This document shows, in pieces, positions 1 through 13,345 of a stretch of DNA of 47,199 nt. The notes beneath the pieces are model-generated. The model saw nothing but the letters and a program-made list of their open reading frames with translations, ran no database searches and had not been told where the DNA came from. Source of the stretch: Nemertoderma westbladi (lineage: Eukaryota; Xenacoelomorpha; Nemertodermatida; Nemertodermatidae); assembly GCA_032718475.1 (NCBI GenBank), contig JAUCBJ010003477.1, forward strand, positions 1 through 47,199. Reading direction: 5' to 3'. The translations under genes were made by a program, and so were the position numbers. Within the stretch, counting starts at the first letter, position 1. Every line of letters begins with the position of its first letter.

Positions 1-3000
1 AACTGAGGAATAAAGGTTAGGACATCAGTTAAACTAACCGAGGAACAAGGTTTGGACAACGGTTGAACTAATTGAGAAACAATGGTTAGGGCAGCGGTTG
101 ATCCAACCGAGAAACAAAGGTTAGCACAGCAGTTAAACTAACTGAGGAACAAAGTTTAGGACATCAGTTAAACTAACCGAGGAACAAGGTTAGGATAGCG
201 GTTAAACTAACCGAGAAACAAAGGTTTGGACAGCGGTTAAACTAACTGAGGAACAAAGGTTATGATAGCGGTTAAACTAACTGGGGAACAAAGGTTAGGG
301 CAGCGGTTAAACTAACTGAGGATCATAGGTTAGGACAGCGCGGTTAAACTAACGGAGAAACAAGGTTAGCACATCAGTTAAACTAACTGAGGAACAAAGT
401 TTAGGATATCAGTTAAACTAACCGACGAACAAGGTTAGGACAGCGGTTGAACTAATTGAGAAACAATGGTTAGGGCAGCGGTTGATCCAATCGAGAAACA
501 AAGGTTAGCACAGCAGTTAAACTAACTGAGGAACAAAGTTTAGGACATCAGTTAAACTAACTGAGGGACAAAGGTACGGACAGCAGTTAAGCTAACTGAG
601 AAACAAGGTTAGGACAGCGGTTAAACTAACCGAGAAACAAGGTTAGGACAACAGTTAAACTAACTGAGGAACAAAGGTTAGGACAGCGGTTAAACTAACT
701 GAGGAACAAAGTTTAGGACAGCGGATAAACTAACTGAGGAACAAAGGCTAGGACAGCGGTTACACCAACTGAGGAACAAAGGTTAGGACAGCAGTTAAAA
801 TAACTGAAGAACAAAGTTTAGGACATCAGATAAACCAACCGAGAAACAAAGGTTAGGACAGCGGTTAAACTAACTGAGGAACAAGGTTAGGATAGCGGTT
901 AAACTAACTGGGGAACAAAGGTTAGGGCAGCGGTTAAACTAACTGAGGATCAAGGTTAGGACAGCGGTTGAACTAATTGAGAAACAATGGTTAGGGCAGC
1001 GGTTGATCCAACCGAGAAACAAAGGTTAGCACAGCAGTTAAACTAACTGAGAAACAAGGTTAGGGCAGCAGTGACACTAACTGAGTAACAAAGGTTAGGA
1101 CAGCGGTTGAACTAATTGAGAAACAATGGTTAGGGCAGCGGTTGATCCAACCGAGAAACAAAGGTTAGCACAGCAGTTAAACTAACTGAGAAACAAGGTT
1201 AGGGCAGCAGTGACACTAACTGAGTAACAAAGGTTAGGACAGCGGTTGAACTAATTGAGAAACAATGGTTAAGGCAGCGGTTGATCCAACCGAGAAACAA
1301 AGGTTAGCACAGCAATTAAACTAACTGAGAAACAAGGTTAGGGCAGCAGTGACACTAACTGAGGAACAAAGGTTAGGACAGCGGTTACACCAACTGAGGA
1401 ACAAAGGTTAGGATAGCGGTTAAACTAACTGGGGAACAAAGGTTAGGGCAGCGGTTAAACTAACTGAGGATCATAGGTTAGGACAGCGCGGTTAAACCAA
1501 CCGAGAAACAAAGGTTAGGACAGCGGTTAAACTAATTGAGAAACAATGGTTAGGGCAGCGGTTGATCCAACCGAGAAACAAAGGTTAGCACAGCAGTTAA
1601 ACTAACTGAGGAACAAAGTTTAGGACATCAGTTAAACTAACCGAGGAACAAGGTTAGGATAGCGGTTAAACTAACCGAGAAACAAAGGTTTGGACAGCGG
1701 TTAAACTAACTGAGGAACAAAGGTTAGGATAGCGGTTAAACTAACTGGGGAACAAAGGTTAGGGCAGCGGTTAAACTAACTGAGGATCATAGGTTAGGAC
1801 AGCGCGGTTAAACTAACGGAGAAACAAGGTTAGCACATCAGTTAAACTAACTGAGGAACAAAGTTTAGGACATCAGTTAAACTAACCGAGGAACAAGGTT
1901 AGGACAGCGGTTGAACTAATTGAGAAACAATGGTTAGGGCAGCGGTTGATCCAATCGAGAAACAAAGGTTAGCACAGCAGTTAAACTAACTGAGGAACAA
2001 AGTTTAGGACATCAGTTAAACTAACTGAGAAACAAGGTTAGGACAGCGGTTAAACTAACCGAGAAACAAGGTTAGGACAACAGTTAAACTAACTGAGGAA
2101 CAAAGGTTAGGACAGCAGTTTTTTAAAATAACTGAGAAACAAAGGTTAGGACAGCGGTTAAACTAACTGAGGAATAAAGGTTAGGACATCAGTTAAACTA
2201 ACCGAGGAACAAGGTTTGGACAACGGTTGAACTAATTGAGAAACAATGGTTAGGGCAGCGGTTGATCCAACCGAGAAACAAAGGTTAGCACAGCAGTTAA
2301 ACTAACTGAGAAACAAGGTTAGGGCAGCAGTGACACTAACTGAGGAACAAAGGTTAGGACAGCGGTTACACCAACTGAGGAACAAAGGTTAGGATAGCGG
2401 TTAAACTAACTGGGGAACAAAGGTTAGGGCAGCGGTTAAACTAACTGAGGATCATAGGTTAGGACAGCGCGGTTAAACCAACCGAGAAACAAAGGTTAGG
2501 ACAGCGGTTGAACTAATTGAGAAACAATGGTTAGGGCAGCGGTTGATCCAACCGAGAAACAAAGGTTAGCACAGCAGTTAAACTAACTGAGGAACAAAGT
2601 TTAGGACATCAGTTAAACTAACCGAGGAACAAGGTTAGGATAGCGGTTAAACTAACCGAGAAACAAAGGTTTGGACAGCGGTTAAACTAACTGAGGAACA
2701 AGGTTAGGATAGCGGTTAAACTAACTGGGGAACAAAGTTTAGGACATCAGTTAAACTAACTGAGGGACAAAGGTTACGACAGCAGTTAAGCTAACTGAGA
2801 AACAAGGTTAGGACAGCGGTTAAACTAACCGAGAAACAAGGTTAGGACAACAGTTAAACTAACTGAGGAACAAAGGTTAGGAAAGCAGTTTTTTAAAATA
2901 ACTGAGAAACAAAGGTTAGGACAGCGGTTAAACTAACTGAGGAATAAAGGTTAGGACATCAGTTAAACTAACCGAGGAACAAGGTTTGGACAATGGTTGA

Positions 3001-6000
3001 ACTAATTGAGAAACAATGGTTAGGGCAGCGGTTGATCCAACCGAGAAACAAAGGTTAGCACAGCAGTTAAACTAACTGAGGAACAAAGTTTAGGACATCA
3101 GCTAAACTAACCGAGGAACAAGGTTAGGATAGCGGTTAAACTAACCGAGAAACAAAGGTTTGGACAGCGGTTAAACTAACTGAGGAACAAAGGTTATGAT
3201 AGCGGTTAAACTAACTGGGGAACAAAGGTTAGGGCAGCGGTTAAACTAACTGAGGATCATAGGTTAGGACAGCGCGGTAAAACTAACGGAGAAACAAGGT
3301 TAGCACATCAGTTAAACTAACTGAGGAACAAAGTTTAGGATATCAGTTAAACTAACCGACGAACAAGGTTAGGACAGCGGTTGAACTAATTGAGAAACAA
3401 TGGTTAGGGCAGCGGTTGATCCAATCGAGAAACAAAGGTTAGCACAGCAGTTAAACTAACTGAGGAACAAAGTTTAGGACATCAGTTAAACTAACTGAGG
3501 GACAAAGGTTAGGACAGCAGTTAAGCTAACTGAGAAACAAGGTTAGGACAGCGGTTAAACTAACCGAGAAACAAGGTTAGGACAACAGTTAAACTAACTG
3601 AGGAACAAAGGTTAGGACAGCGGTTAAACTAACTGAGGAACAAAGTTTAGGACAGCGGATAAACTAACTGAGGAACAAAGGTTTGGACGCCGGTTAAACT
3701 AACTGAGGAACAAAGGTTAGGACAGCGGTTAAACTAACTGGGGAATAAAGGTTAGGACAGCGGTTAAACTAACTGAGGAATAAAGGTTAGGACAGCGGTT
3801 AAACTAACTGAGGAACAAGGGTAGGACAACAGTTAAAATAACTGAGGAACAAAGGTTAGGACAGCAGTTTTTTAAACTAACTGAGAAACAAAGGTTAGGA
3901 CAGCAGTTTTTTAAACTAACTGAGAAACAAAGGTTAGGACAGCGGTTACACCAACTGAGGAACAAAGGTTAGGACACCGGTTAAACTAACTGAGGAACAA
4001 AGTTTAGAACATCAGTTAAACCAACCGAGAAACAAAGGTTAGCACAGCAGTTAAACTAACTGAGGAACAAAGTTTAGGACATAAGTTAAACTAACCGAGA
4101 AACAAAGGTTAGGACAGCGGTTAAACTAACTGAGGAACAAGGGTAGGACAACAGTTAAAATAACTGAGGAACAAGGTTAGGACAGCGGTTAAATTAACTG
4201 AGGAACAAGGTTAGGACAGCAGTTAAACGTACTGAGTATACAAAGGTTGGGACACCGGTTAAACTAACTGAGGAACAAGGTTAGGACAGCGGTTAAACTA
4301 ACTAAGGATCAAAGGTTAGGACAGCAGTTCAATTAACTGGGGAACAAAGTTTAGGACATCAGTTAAACCAACCGAGAAACAAGGTTAGGACAGCGGTTGA
4401 ACTAATTGAGAAACAATGGTTAGGGCAGCGGTTGATCCAACCGAGAAACAAAGGTTAGCACAGCAGTTACACTAACTGAGAAACAAGGTTAGGGCATCAG
4501 TGACACTAACTGAGTAACAAAGGTTAGGACAGCGGTTGAACTAATTGAGAAACAATGGTTAGGGCAGCGGTTGATCCAACCGAGAAACAAAGGTTAGCAC
4601 AGCAGTTAAACTAACTGAGAAACAAGGTTAGGGCAGCAGTGACACTAACTGAGTAACAAAGGTTAGGACAGCGGTTGAACTAATTGAGAAACAATGGTTA
4701 AGGCAGCGGTTGATCCAACCGAGAAACAAAGGTTAGCACAGCAGTTAAACCAACTGAGAAACAAGGTTAGGGCAGCAGTGACACTAACTGAGGAACAAAG
4801 GTTAGGACAGCGGTTACACCAACTGAGGAACAAAGGTTAGGATAGCGGTTAAACTAACTGGGGAACAAAGGTTAGGGCAGCGGTTAAACTAACTGAGGAT
4901 CATAGGTTAGGACAGCGCGGTTAAACCAACCGAGAAACAAAGGTTAGGACAGCGGTTGAACTAATTGAGAAACAATGGTTAGGGCAGCGGTTGATCCAAC
5001 CGAGAAACAAAGGTTAGAGCACAGCAGTTAAACTAACTGAGGAACAAAGTTTAGGACATCAGTTAAACTAACCGAGGAACAAGGTTAGGATAGCGGTTAA
5101 ACTAACCGAGAAACAAAGGTTTGGACAGCGGTTAAACTAACTGAGGAACAAAGGTTAGGATAGCGGTTAAACTAACTGGGGAACAAAGGTTAGGGCAGCG
5201 GTTAAACTAACTGAGGATCATAGGTTAGGACAGCGCGGTTAAACTAACTGAGGAACAAAGTTTAGGACATCAGTTAAACTAACCGAGGAACAAAGTTTAG
5301 GACATCAGTTAAACTAACCGAGGAACAAGGTTAGGATAGCGGTTAAACTAACCGAGAAACAAAGGTTTGGACAGCGGTTAAACTAACCGAGAAACAAAGG
5401 TTTGGACAGCGGTTAAACTAACTGGGGAACAAAGGTTAGGGCAGCGGTTAAACTAACTGAGGATCATAGGTTAGGACAGCGCGGTTAAACTAACGGAGAA
5501 ACAAGGTTAGCACATCAGTTAAACTAACTGAGGTACAAAGTTTAGGACATCAGTTAAACTAACCGAGGAACAAGGTTAGGACAGCGGTTGAACTAATTGA
5601 GAAACAATGGTTAGGGCAGCGGTTGATCCAATCGAGAAACAAAGGTTAGCACAGCAGTTAAACTAACTGAGGAACAAAGTTTAGGACATCAGTTAAACTA
5701 ACTGAGGGACAAAGGTTAGGACAGCAGTTAAGCTAACTGAGAAACAAGGTTAGGACAGCGGTTAAACTAACCGAGAAACAAGGTTAGGACAACAGTTAAA
5801 CTAACTGAGGAACAAAGGTTAGGACAGCAGTTTTTTAAAATAACTGAGAAACAAAGGTTAGGACAGCGGTTAAACTAACTGAGGAATAAAGGTTAGGACA
5901 TCAGTTAAACTAACCGAGGAACAAGGTTTGGACAACGGTTGAACTAATTGAGAAACAATGGTTAGGGCAGCGGTTGATCCAACCGAGAAACAAAGGTTAG

Positions 6001-9000
6001 CACAGCAGTTAAACTAACTGAGGAACAAAGTTTAGGACATCAGTTAAACTAACCGAGGAACAAGGTTAGGATAGCGGTTAAACTAACCGAGAAACAAAGG
6101 TTTGGACAGCGGTTAAACTAACTGAGGAACAAAGGTTATGATAGCGGTTAAACTAACTGGGGAACAAAGGTTAGGGCAGCGGTTAAACTAACTGAGGATC
6201 ATAGGTTAGGACAGCGCGGTTAAACTAACGGAGAAACAAGGTTAGCACATCAGTTAAACTAACTGAGGAACAAAGTTTAGGATATCAGTTAAACTAACCG
6301 ACGAACAAGGTTAGGACAGCGGTTGAACTAATTGAGAAACAATGGTTAGGGCAGCGGTTGATCCAATCGAGAAACAAAGGTTAGCACAGCAGTTAAACTA
6401 ACTGAGGAACAAAGTTTAGGACATCAGTTAAACTAACTGAGGGACAAAGGTACGGACAGCAGTTAAGCTAACTGAGAAACAAGGTTAGGACAGCGGTTAA
6501 ACTAACCGAGAAACAAGGTTAGGACAACAGTTAAACTAACTGAGGAACAAAGGTTAGGACAGCGGTTAAACTAACTGAGGAACAAAGTTTAGGACAGCGG
6601 ATAAACTAACTGAGGAACAAAGGCTAGGACAGCGGTTACACCAACTGAGGAACAAAGGTTAGGACAGCAGTTAAAATAACTGAAGAACAAAGTTTAGGAC
6701 ATCAGATAAACCAACCGAGAAACAAAGGTTAGGACAGCGGTTAAACTAACTGAGGAACAAGGTTAGGATAGCGGTTAAACTAACTGGGGAACAAAGGTTA
6801 GGGCAGCGGTTAAACTAACTGAGGATCAAGGTTAGGACAGCGGTTGAACTAATTGAGAAACAATGGTTAGGGCAGCGGTTGATCCAACCGAGAAACAAAG
6901 GTTAGCACAGCAGTTAAACTAACTGAGAAACAAGGTTAGGGCAGCAGTGACACTAACTGAGTAACAAAGGTTAGGACAGCGGTTGAACTAATTGAGAAAC
7001 AATGGTTAGGGCAGCGGTTGATCCAACCGAGAAACAAAGGTTAGCACAGCAGTTAAACTAACTGAGAAACAAGGTTAGGGCAGCAGTGACACTAACTGAG
7101 TAACAAAGGTTAGGACAGCGGTTGAACTAATTGAGAAACAATGGTTAAGGCAGCGGTTGATCCAACCGAGAAACAAAGGTTAGCACAGCAATTAAACTAA
7201 CTGAGAAACAAGGTTAGGGCAGCAGTGACACTAACTGAGGAACAAAGGTTAGGACAGCGGTTACACCAACTGAGGAACAAAGGTTAGGATAGCGGTTAAA
7301 CTAACTGGGGAACAAAGGTTAGGGCAGCGGTTAAACTAACTGAGGATCATAGGTTAGGACAGCGCGGTTAAACCAACCGAGAAACAAAGGTTAGGACAGC
7401 GGTTAAACTAATTGAGAAACAATGGTTAGGGCAGCGGTTGATCCAACCGAGAAACAAAGGTTAGCACAGCAGTTAAACTAACTGAGGAACAAAGTTTAGG
7501 ACATCAGTTAAACTAACCGAGGAACAAGGTTAGGATAGCGGTTAAACTAACCGAGAAACAAAGGTTTGGACAGCGGTTAAACTAACTGAGGAACAAAGGT
7601 TAGGATAGCGGTTAAACTAACTGGGGAACAAAGGTTAGGGCAGCGGTTAAACTAACTGAGGATCATAGGTTAGGACAGCGCGGTTAAACTAACGGAGAAA
7701 CAAGGTTAGCACATCAGTTAAACTAACTGAGGAACAAAGTTTAGGACATCAGTTAAACTAACCGAGGAACAAGGTTAGGACAGCGGTTGAACTAATTGAG
7801 AAACAATGGTTAGGGCAGCGGTTGATCCAATCGAAAAACAAAGGTTAGCACAGCAGTTAAACTAACTGAGGAACAAAGTTTAGGACATCAGTTAAACTAA
7901 CTGAGGGACAAAGGTTAGGACAGCAGTTAAGCTAACTGAGAAACAAGGTTAGGACAGCGGTTAAACTAACCGAGAAACAAGGTTAGGACAACAGTTAAAC
8001 TAACTGAGGAACAAAGGTTAGGACAGCAGTTTTTTAAAATAACTGAGAAACAAAGGTTAGGACAGCGGTTAAACTAACTGAGGAATAAAGGTTAGGACAT
8101 CAGTTAAACTAACCGAGGAACAAGGTTTGGACAACGGTTGAACTAATTGAGAAACAATGGTTAGGGCAGCGGTTGATCCAACCGAGAAACAAAGGTTAGC
8201 ACAGCAGTTAAACTAACTGAGGAACAAAGTTTAGGACATCAGTTAAACTAACCGAGGAACAAGGTTAGGATAGCGGTTAAACTAACCGAGAAACAAAGGT
8301 TTGGACAGCGGTTAAACTAACTGAGGAACAAAGGTTATGATAGCGGTTAAACTAACTGGGGAACAAAGGTTAGGGCAGCGGTTAAACTAACTGAGGATCA
8401 TAGGTTAGGACAGCGCGGTTAAACTAACGGAGAAACAAGGTTAGCACATCAGTTAAACTAACTGAGGAACAAAGTTTAGGATATCAGTTAAACTAACCGA
8501 CGAACAAGGTTAGGACAACGGTTGAACTAATTGAGAAACAATGGTTAGGGCAGCGGTTGATCCAATCGAGAAACAAAGGTTAGCACAGCAGTTAAACTAA
8601 CTGAGGAACAAAGTTTAGGACATCAGTTAAACTAACTGAGGGACAAAGGTTAGGACAGCAGTTAAGCTAACTGAGAAACAAGGTTAGGACAGCGGTTAAA
8701 CTAACCGAGAAACAAGGTTAGGACAACAGTTAAACTAACTGAGGAACAAAGGTTAGGACAGCGGTTAAACTAACTGAGGAACAAAGTTTAGGACAGCGGA
8801 TAAACTAACTGAGGAACAAAGGTTTGGACGCCGGTTAAACTAACTGAGGAACAAAGGTTAGGACAGCGGTTAAACTAACTGGGGAATAAAGGTTAGGACA
8901 GCGGTTAAACTAACTGAGGAATAAAGGTTAGGACAGCGGTTAAACTAACTGAGGAACAAGGGTAGGACAACAGTTAAAATAACTGAGGAACAAAGGTTAG

Positions 9001-9765
9001 GACAGCAGTTTTTTAAACTAACTGAGAAACAAAGGTTAGGACAGCAGTTTTTTAAACTAACTGAGAAACAAAGGTTAGGACAGCGGTTACACCAACTGAG
9101 GAACAAAGGTTAGGACACCGGTTAAACTAACTGAGGAACAAAGTTTAGAACATCAGTTAAACCAACCGAGAAACAAAGGTTAGCACAGCAGTTAAACTAA
9201 CTGAGGAACAAAGTTTAGGACATAAGTTAAACTAACCGAGAAACAAAGGTTAGGACAGCGGTTAAACTAACTGAGGAACAAGGGTAGGACAACAATTAAA
9301 ATAACTGAGGAACAAGGTTAGGACAGCGGTTAAATTAACTGAGGAACAAGGTTAGGACAGCAGTTAAACGTACTGAGTATACAAAGGTTGGGACACCGGT
9401 TAAACTAACTGAGGAACAAGGTTAGGACACCGGTTAAACTAACTGAGGAACAAGGTTAGGACAGCAGTTACACTAACTGAGTAACAAAGGTTAGGACAGC
9501 AGTTCAATTAACTGGGGAACAAAGTTTAGGACATCAGTTAAACCAACCGAGAAACAAGGTTAGGACAGCGGTTGAACTAATTGAGAAACAATGGTTAGGG
9601 CAGCGGTTGATCCAACCGAGAAACAAAGGTTAGCACAGCAGTTACACTAACTGAGAAACAAGGTTAGGGCATCAGTGACACTAACTGAGTAACAAAGGTT
9701 AGGACAGCGGTTGAACTAATTGAGAAACAATGGTTAGGGCAGCGGTTGATCCAACCGAGAAACAA
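1..9765. repeat. 34/35-bp satellite array, left block with higher-order structure
   Basis: The sequence is a head-to-tail array of 34- or 35-bp units built on ggttaggacagcggttaaac followed by taactgaggaacaaa. Units differ by recurrent variants (cggtt/cagtt, tagcac, tttaggacatc, gaactaattgag, gttgatccaaccgag), and these variants recur in fixed order over kilobases. Positions 1 to about 2160 are almost repeated from 5877, and positions 2935 to about 4700 are almost repeated from 8077. A few units carry a T-run (cagttttttaaa). The array runs off the left edge of the window. Unit length is not a multiple of 3, so no long ORF forms. No gene is visible. Confidence 0.97.
9755..9765. repeat. Left target-site duplication of the non-LTR insertion
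   Basis: The 11 bases ccgagaaacaa at the left edge of the insertion recur at its right edge (10850-10860). Both belong to the satellite unit, as expected for a target-site duplication created when the element inserted. Confidence 0.85.
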
Positions 9766-10849
9766 CTACTACTACTATGATCGGCATGCTGCATTGCAGC
9801 TGCATTTTTAAGAATGCTGTGCCGGCTTGTCAACAAAATTGCACCGCCACAACTCCCTATCACCCATGACATTTGCTAGATCATCCGCATCTTTAAGGCC
9901 AGTGTCCTTTAAGATGCGTCTCAAGAAAGTCATAGGCTGTCCACCATGCTTATTCACTCCATGAGGCTGCCAAAGTACAAGATTATGCACTGGCTGGTCC
10001 TCACGGCGAAAGCAATGTCCTGCAAAGCGGAGGCGATTTTGTTCTAGTGTCAAGCTTGGGGGAACCAATGAGACACCTCCAATGTTATATAGTGTCTGGT
10101 TGGAGATGTGTGCATTGTACTTGACACAATGTACCCGGCGTAGCATTCTTGTGAATGTGCCATCCAGAGATTTGGTGTCCTCAGCAGTTAGAGCCCAGCA
10201 TGGACTCCCATAGAGGAGTACTGGAACTACTGCTGCTCTAAATAATCGGACCTTAAGTTTCCGATTAATTCTAGGTGACTTCCAAATCCTGGAAAGCCTA
10301 TTCAAGGCTGCCCATGCCTTTCCCTTACGTATTCGAAGGTCCTCACCTGACTTCCGGATCCATGATCCCAGGTAACAGAAGTCGTCCACATGCTCAAGCA
10401 TACCATCCTTTGAGCTTATGCTCATCCGGTCAGAGACTTGCTGAGGACTTTCAAAGTTAACTGTCAGAATTTTGGTCTTTCTGGAGTTAATAAAAAGACC
10501 CACACTAGAAGCAGCATGTTCTAACGAGCTGAGGAGCCGCTGGGCTCCCTCTAATGATTCTGAGAGTACTCCTAAGTCATCAGCAAAGTCTAGATCAGTT
10601 AGGTACTTGGCAGGATTTCCTCGACTTCTGGAGCCAGTAGGTGGAGTTATCATCATCCCATCATCATTATGATGATCTAAGGACATGCGTAGAACATAGT
10701 CAACCACAATAATGAACAAGAATGGTGCAAGTGTGTCTCCTTGGAGGACGCCCCATAACACTTCAAATGGTTCTGTGTCACCGTCAACAGTAGACACAAA
10801 TGTTGTCGAACCATCGTATACTGATCTGATTGCTGCAATAATTTCATTT
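9766..10849 (-). mobile_element. 5'-truncated non-LTR retrotransposon inserted in the satellite
   Basis: About 1.08 kb of unique sequence interrupts the satellite and is flanked by an 11-bp duplication of satellite sequence. On the minus strand it reads from inside a reverse transcriptase domain through a stop at 9808-9810, then a 3' UTR of only about 40 bp ending in a short (TAG)n tract. A short 3' UTR, a microsatellite tail and 5' truncation are typical of target-primed non-LTR elements, especially RTE-like ones; the clade is not certain. The endonuclease and the N-terminal part of the reverse transcriptase are absent, so the copy cannot move by itself. Confidence 0.9.
9808..10848 (-). pseudogene. 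Reverse transcriptase fragment of a non-LTR retrotransposon
   Basis: This is the C-terminal part of a non-LTR reverse transcriptase, open for about 346 codons. It contains the conserved motif GVLQGDTLAPFLF near the start and the catalytic box FADDL about 55 residues later. The thumb and C-terminal region follows, with LYGSPCW, a TRMLRRVH segment and a RFAGHCFRRED segment, as in many invertebrate RTE/CR1-type proteins. No endonuclease domain, RT motifs 0-3 or genuine start codon is present: translation can be read a few codons into satellite DNA only because the frame happens to stay open. No internal stop or frameshift is seen, which suggests a fairly recent insertion. It is a dead-on-arrival copy, not an active gene. 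Confidence 0.9.
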
Positions 10850-10860
10850 CCGAGAAACAA
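10850..10860. repeat. Right target-site duplication of the non-LTR insertion
   Basis: ccgagaaacaa repeats the 11 bases at 9755-9765; the satellite resumes directly after it with aggttagcac, in the phase expected without the insertion. Confidence 0.85.
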
Positions 10861-13345
10861 AGGTTAGCACAGCAGTTAAACTAACTGAGAAACAAGGTTA
10901 GGGCAGCAGTGACACTAACTGAGTAACAAAGGTTAGGACAGCGGTTGAACTAATTGAGAAACAATGGTTAGGGCAGCGGTTGATCCAACCGAGAAACAAA
11001 GGTTAGCACAGCAGTTAAACTAACTGAGAAACAAGGTTAGGGCAGCAGTGACACTAACTGAGTAACAAAGGTTAGGACAGCGGTTGAACTAATTGAGAAA
11101 CAATGGTTAAGGCAGCGGTTGATCCAACCGAGAAACAAAGGTTAGCACAGCAGTTAAACCAACTGAGAAACAAGGTTAGGGCAGCAGTGACACTAACTGA
11201 GGAACAAAGGTTAGGACAGCGGTTACACCAACTGAGAAACAAAGGTTAGGATAGCGGTTAAACTAACTGGGGAACAAAGGTTAGGGCAGCGGTTAAACTA
11301 ACTGAGGATCATAGGTTAGGACAGCGCGGTTAAACCAACCGAGAAACAAAGGTTAGGACAGCGGTTGAACTAATTGAGAAACAATGGTTAGGGCAGCGGT
11401 TGATCCAACCGAGAAACAAAGGTTAGCACAGCAGTTAAACTAACTGAGGAACAAAGTTTAGGACATCAGTTAAACTAACCGAGGAACAAGGTTAGGATAG
11501 CGGTTAAACTAACCGAGAAACAAAGGTTTGGACAGCGGTTAAACTAACTGAGGAACAAAGGTTAGGATAGCGGTTAAACTAACTGGGGAACAAAGGTTAG
11601 GGCAGCGGTTAAACTAACTGAGGATCATAGGTTAGGACAGCGCGGTTAAACTAACGGAGAAACAAGGTTAGCACATCAGTTAAACTAACTGAGGAACAAA
11701 GTTTAGGACATCAGTTAAACTAACCGAGGAACAAGGTTAGGACAGCGGTTGAACTAATTGAGAAACAATGGTTAGGGCAGCGGTTGATCCAATCGAGAAA
11801 CAAAGGTTAGCACAGCAGTTAAACTAACTGAGGAACAAAGTTTAGGACATCAGTTAAACTAACTGATGGACAAAGGTTAGGACAGCAGTTAAGCTAACTG
11901 AGAAACAAGGTTAGGACAGCGGTTAAACTAACCGAGAAACAAGGTTAGGACAACAGTTAAACTAACTGAGGAACAAAGGTTAGGACAGCAGTTTTTTAAA
12001 ATAACTGAGAAACAAAGGTTAGGACAGCGGTTAAACTAACTGAGGAATAAAGGTTAGGACATCAGTTAAACTAACCGAGGAACAAGGTTTGGACAACGGT
12101 TGAACTAATTGAGAAACAATGGTTAGGGCAGCGGTTGATCCAACCGAGAAACAAAGGTTAGCACAGCAGTTAAACTAACTGAGGAACAAAGTTTAGGACA
12201 TCAGTTAAACTAACCGAGGAACAAGGTTAGGATAGCGGTTAAACTAACCGAGAAACAAAGGTTTGGACAGCGGTTAAACTAACTGAGGAACAAAGGTTAT
12301 GATAGCGGTTAAACTAACTGGGGAACAAAGGTTAGGGCAGCGGTTAAACTAACTGAGGATCATAGGTTAGGACAGCGCGGTTAAACTAACTGAGGAACAA
12401 AGTTTAGAACATCAGTTAAACCAACCGAGAAACAAAGGTTAGCACAGCAGTTAAAATAACTGAGGAACAAAGTTTAGGACATAAGTTAAACTAACCGAGA
12501 AACAAAGGTTAGGACAGCGGTTAAACTAACTGAGGAACAAGGGTAGGACAACAGTTAAAATAACTGAGGAACAAGGTTAGGACAGCGGTTAAATTAACTG
12601 AGGAACAAGGTTAGGACAGCAGTTAAACGTACTGAGTATACAAAGGTTGGGACACCGGTTAAACTAACTGAGGAACAAGGTTAGGACAGCGGTTAAACTA
12701 ACTAAGGATCAAAGGTTAGGACAGCAGTTCAATTAATTGGGGAACAAAGTTTAGGACATCAGTTAAACCAACCGAGAAACAAAGGTTAGGACACCGGTTA
12801 AATTAACTGAGGAACAAGGTTAGGACAGCAGTTAAACGTACTGAGTATACAAAGGTTGGGACACCGGTTAAACTAACTGAGGAACAAGGTTAGGACAGCG
12901 GTTAAACTAACTGATGAACAACGGTTGGGACAGCGGTTACACCAACTGAGGAACAAAGTTTAGGACATCAGTTAAACTAACCGAGAAACAAGGTTAGGAC
13001 AGCGGTTACACCAACTGAGGAACAAGGTTAGGACAGCGGTTAAACTAACTGAGTAACAAAGGTTGGGACACCGGTTAAACTAACTGATGAACAAAGGTTA
13101 GGACAGCAGTTAAACTAACTGAGAAACAAGGTTAGGACAGCGGTTAAACTAACAGAGAAACAAAGGTTAGGATAGCGGTTAAACTAACTGGGGAATAAAG
13201 GTTAGGACAGCGGTTAAACTAACCGAGAAACAAAGTTTAGGACATCAGTTAAACCAACCGAGAAACAAAGGTTAGGATAGCGGTTAAACTAACTGAGGAA
13301 CAAAGGTTAGGGCAGCGGTTAAACTAACTGAGAAACAAAGTTTGG
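10861..13345. repeat. 34/35-bp satellite, continuation of left block and transition
   Basis: The array resumes in register after the insertion. Up to about 12390 it follows the same variant order as 4591-5880 and 5877 onward, with one extra cycle of about 139 bp (four units). From about 12390 the variant order changes (gtactgagtatac units, accggttaaattaac units) and becomes mixed before the right-hand subfamily begins. No gene is visible. Confidence 0.95.
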
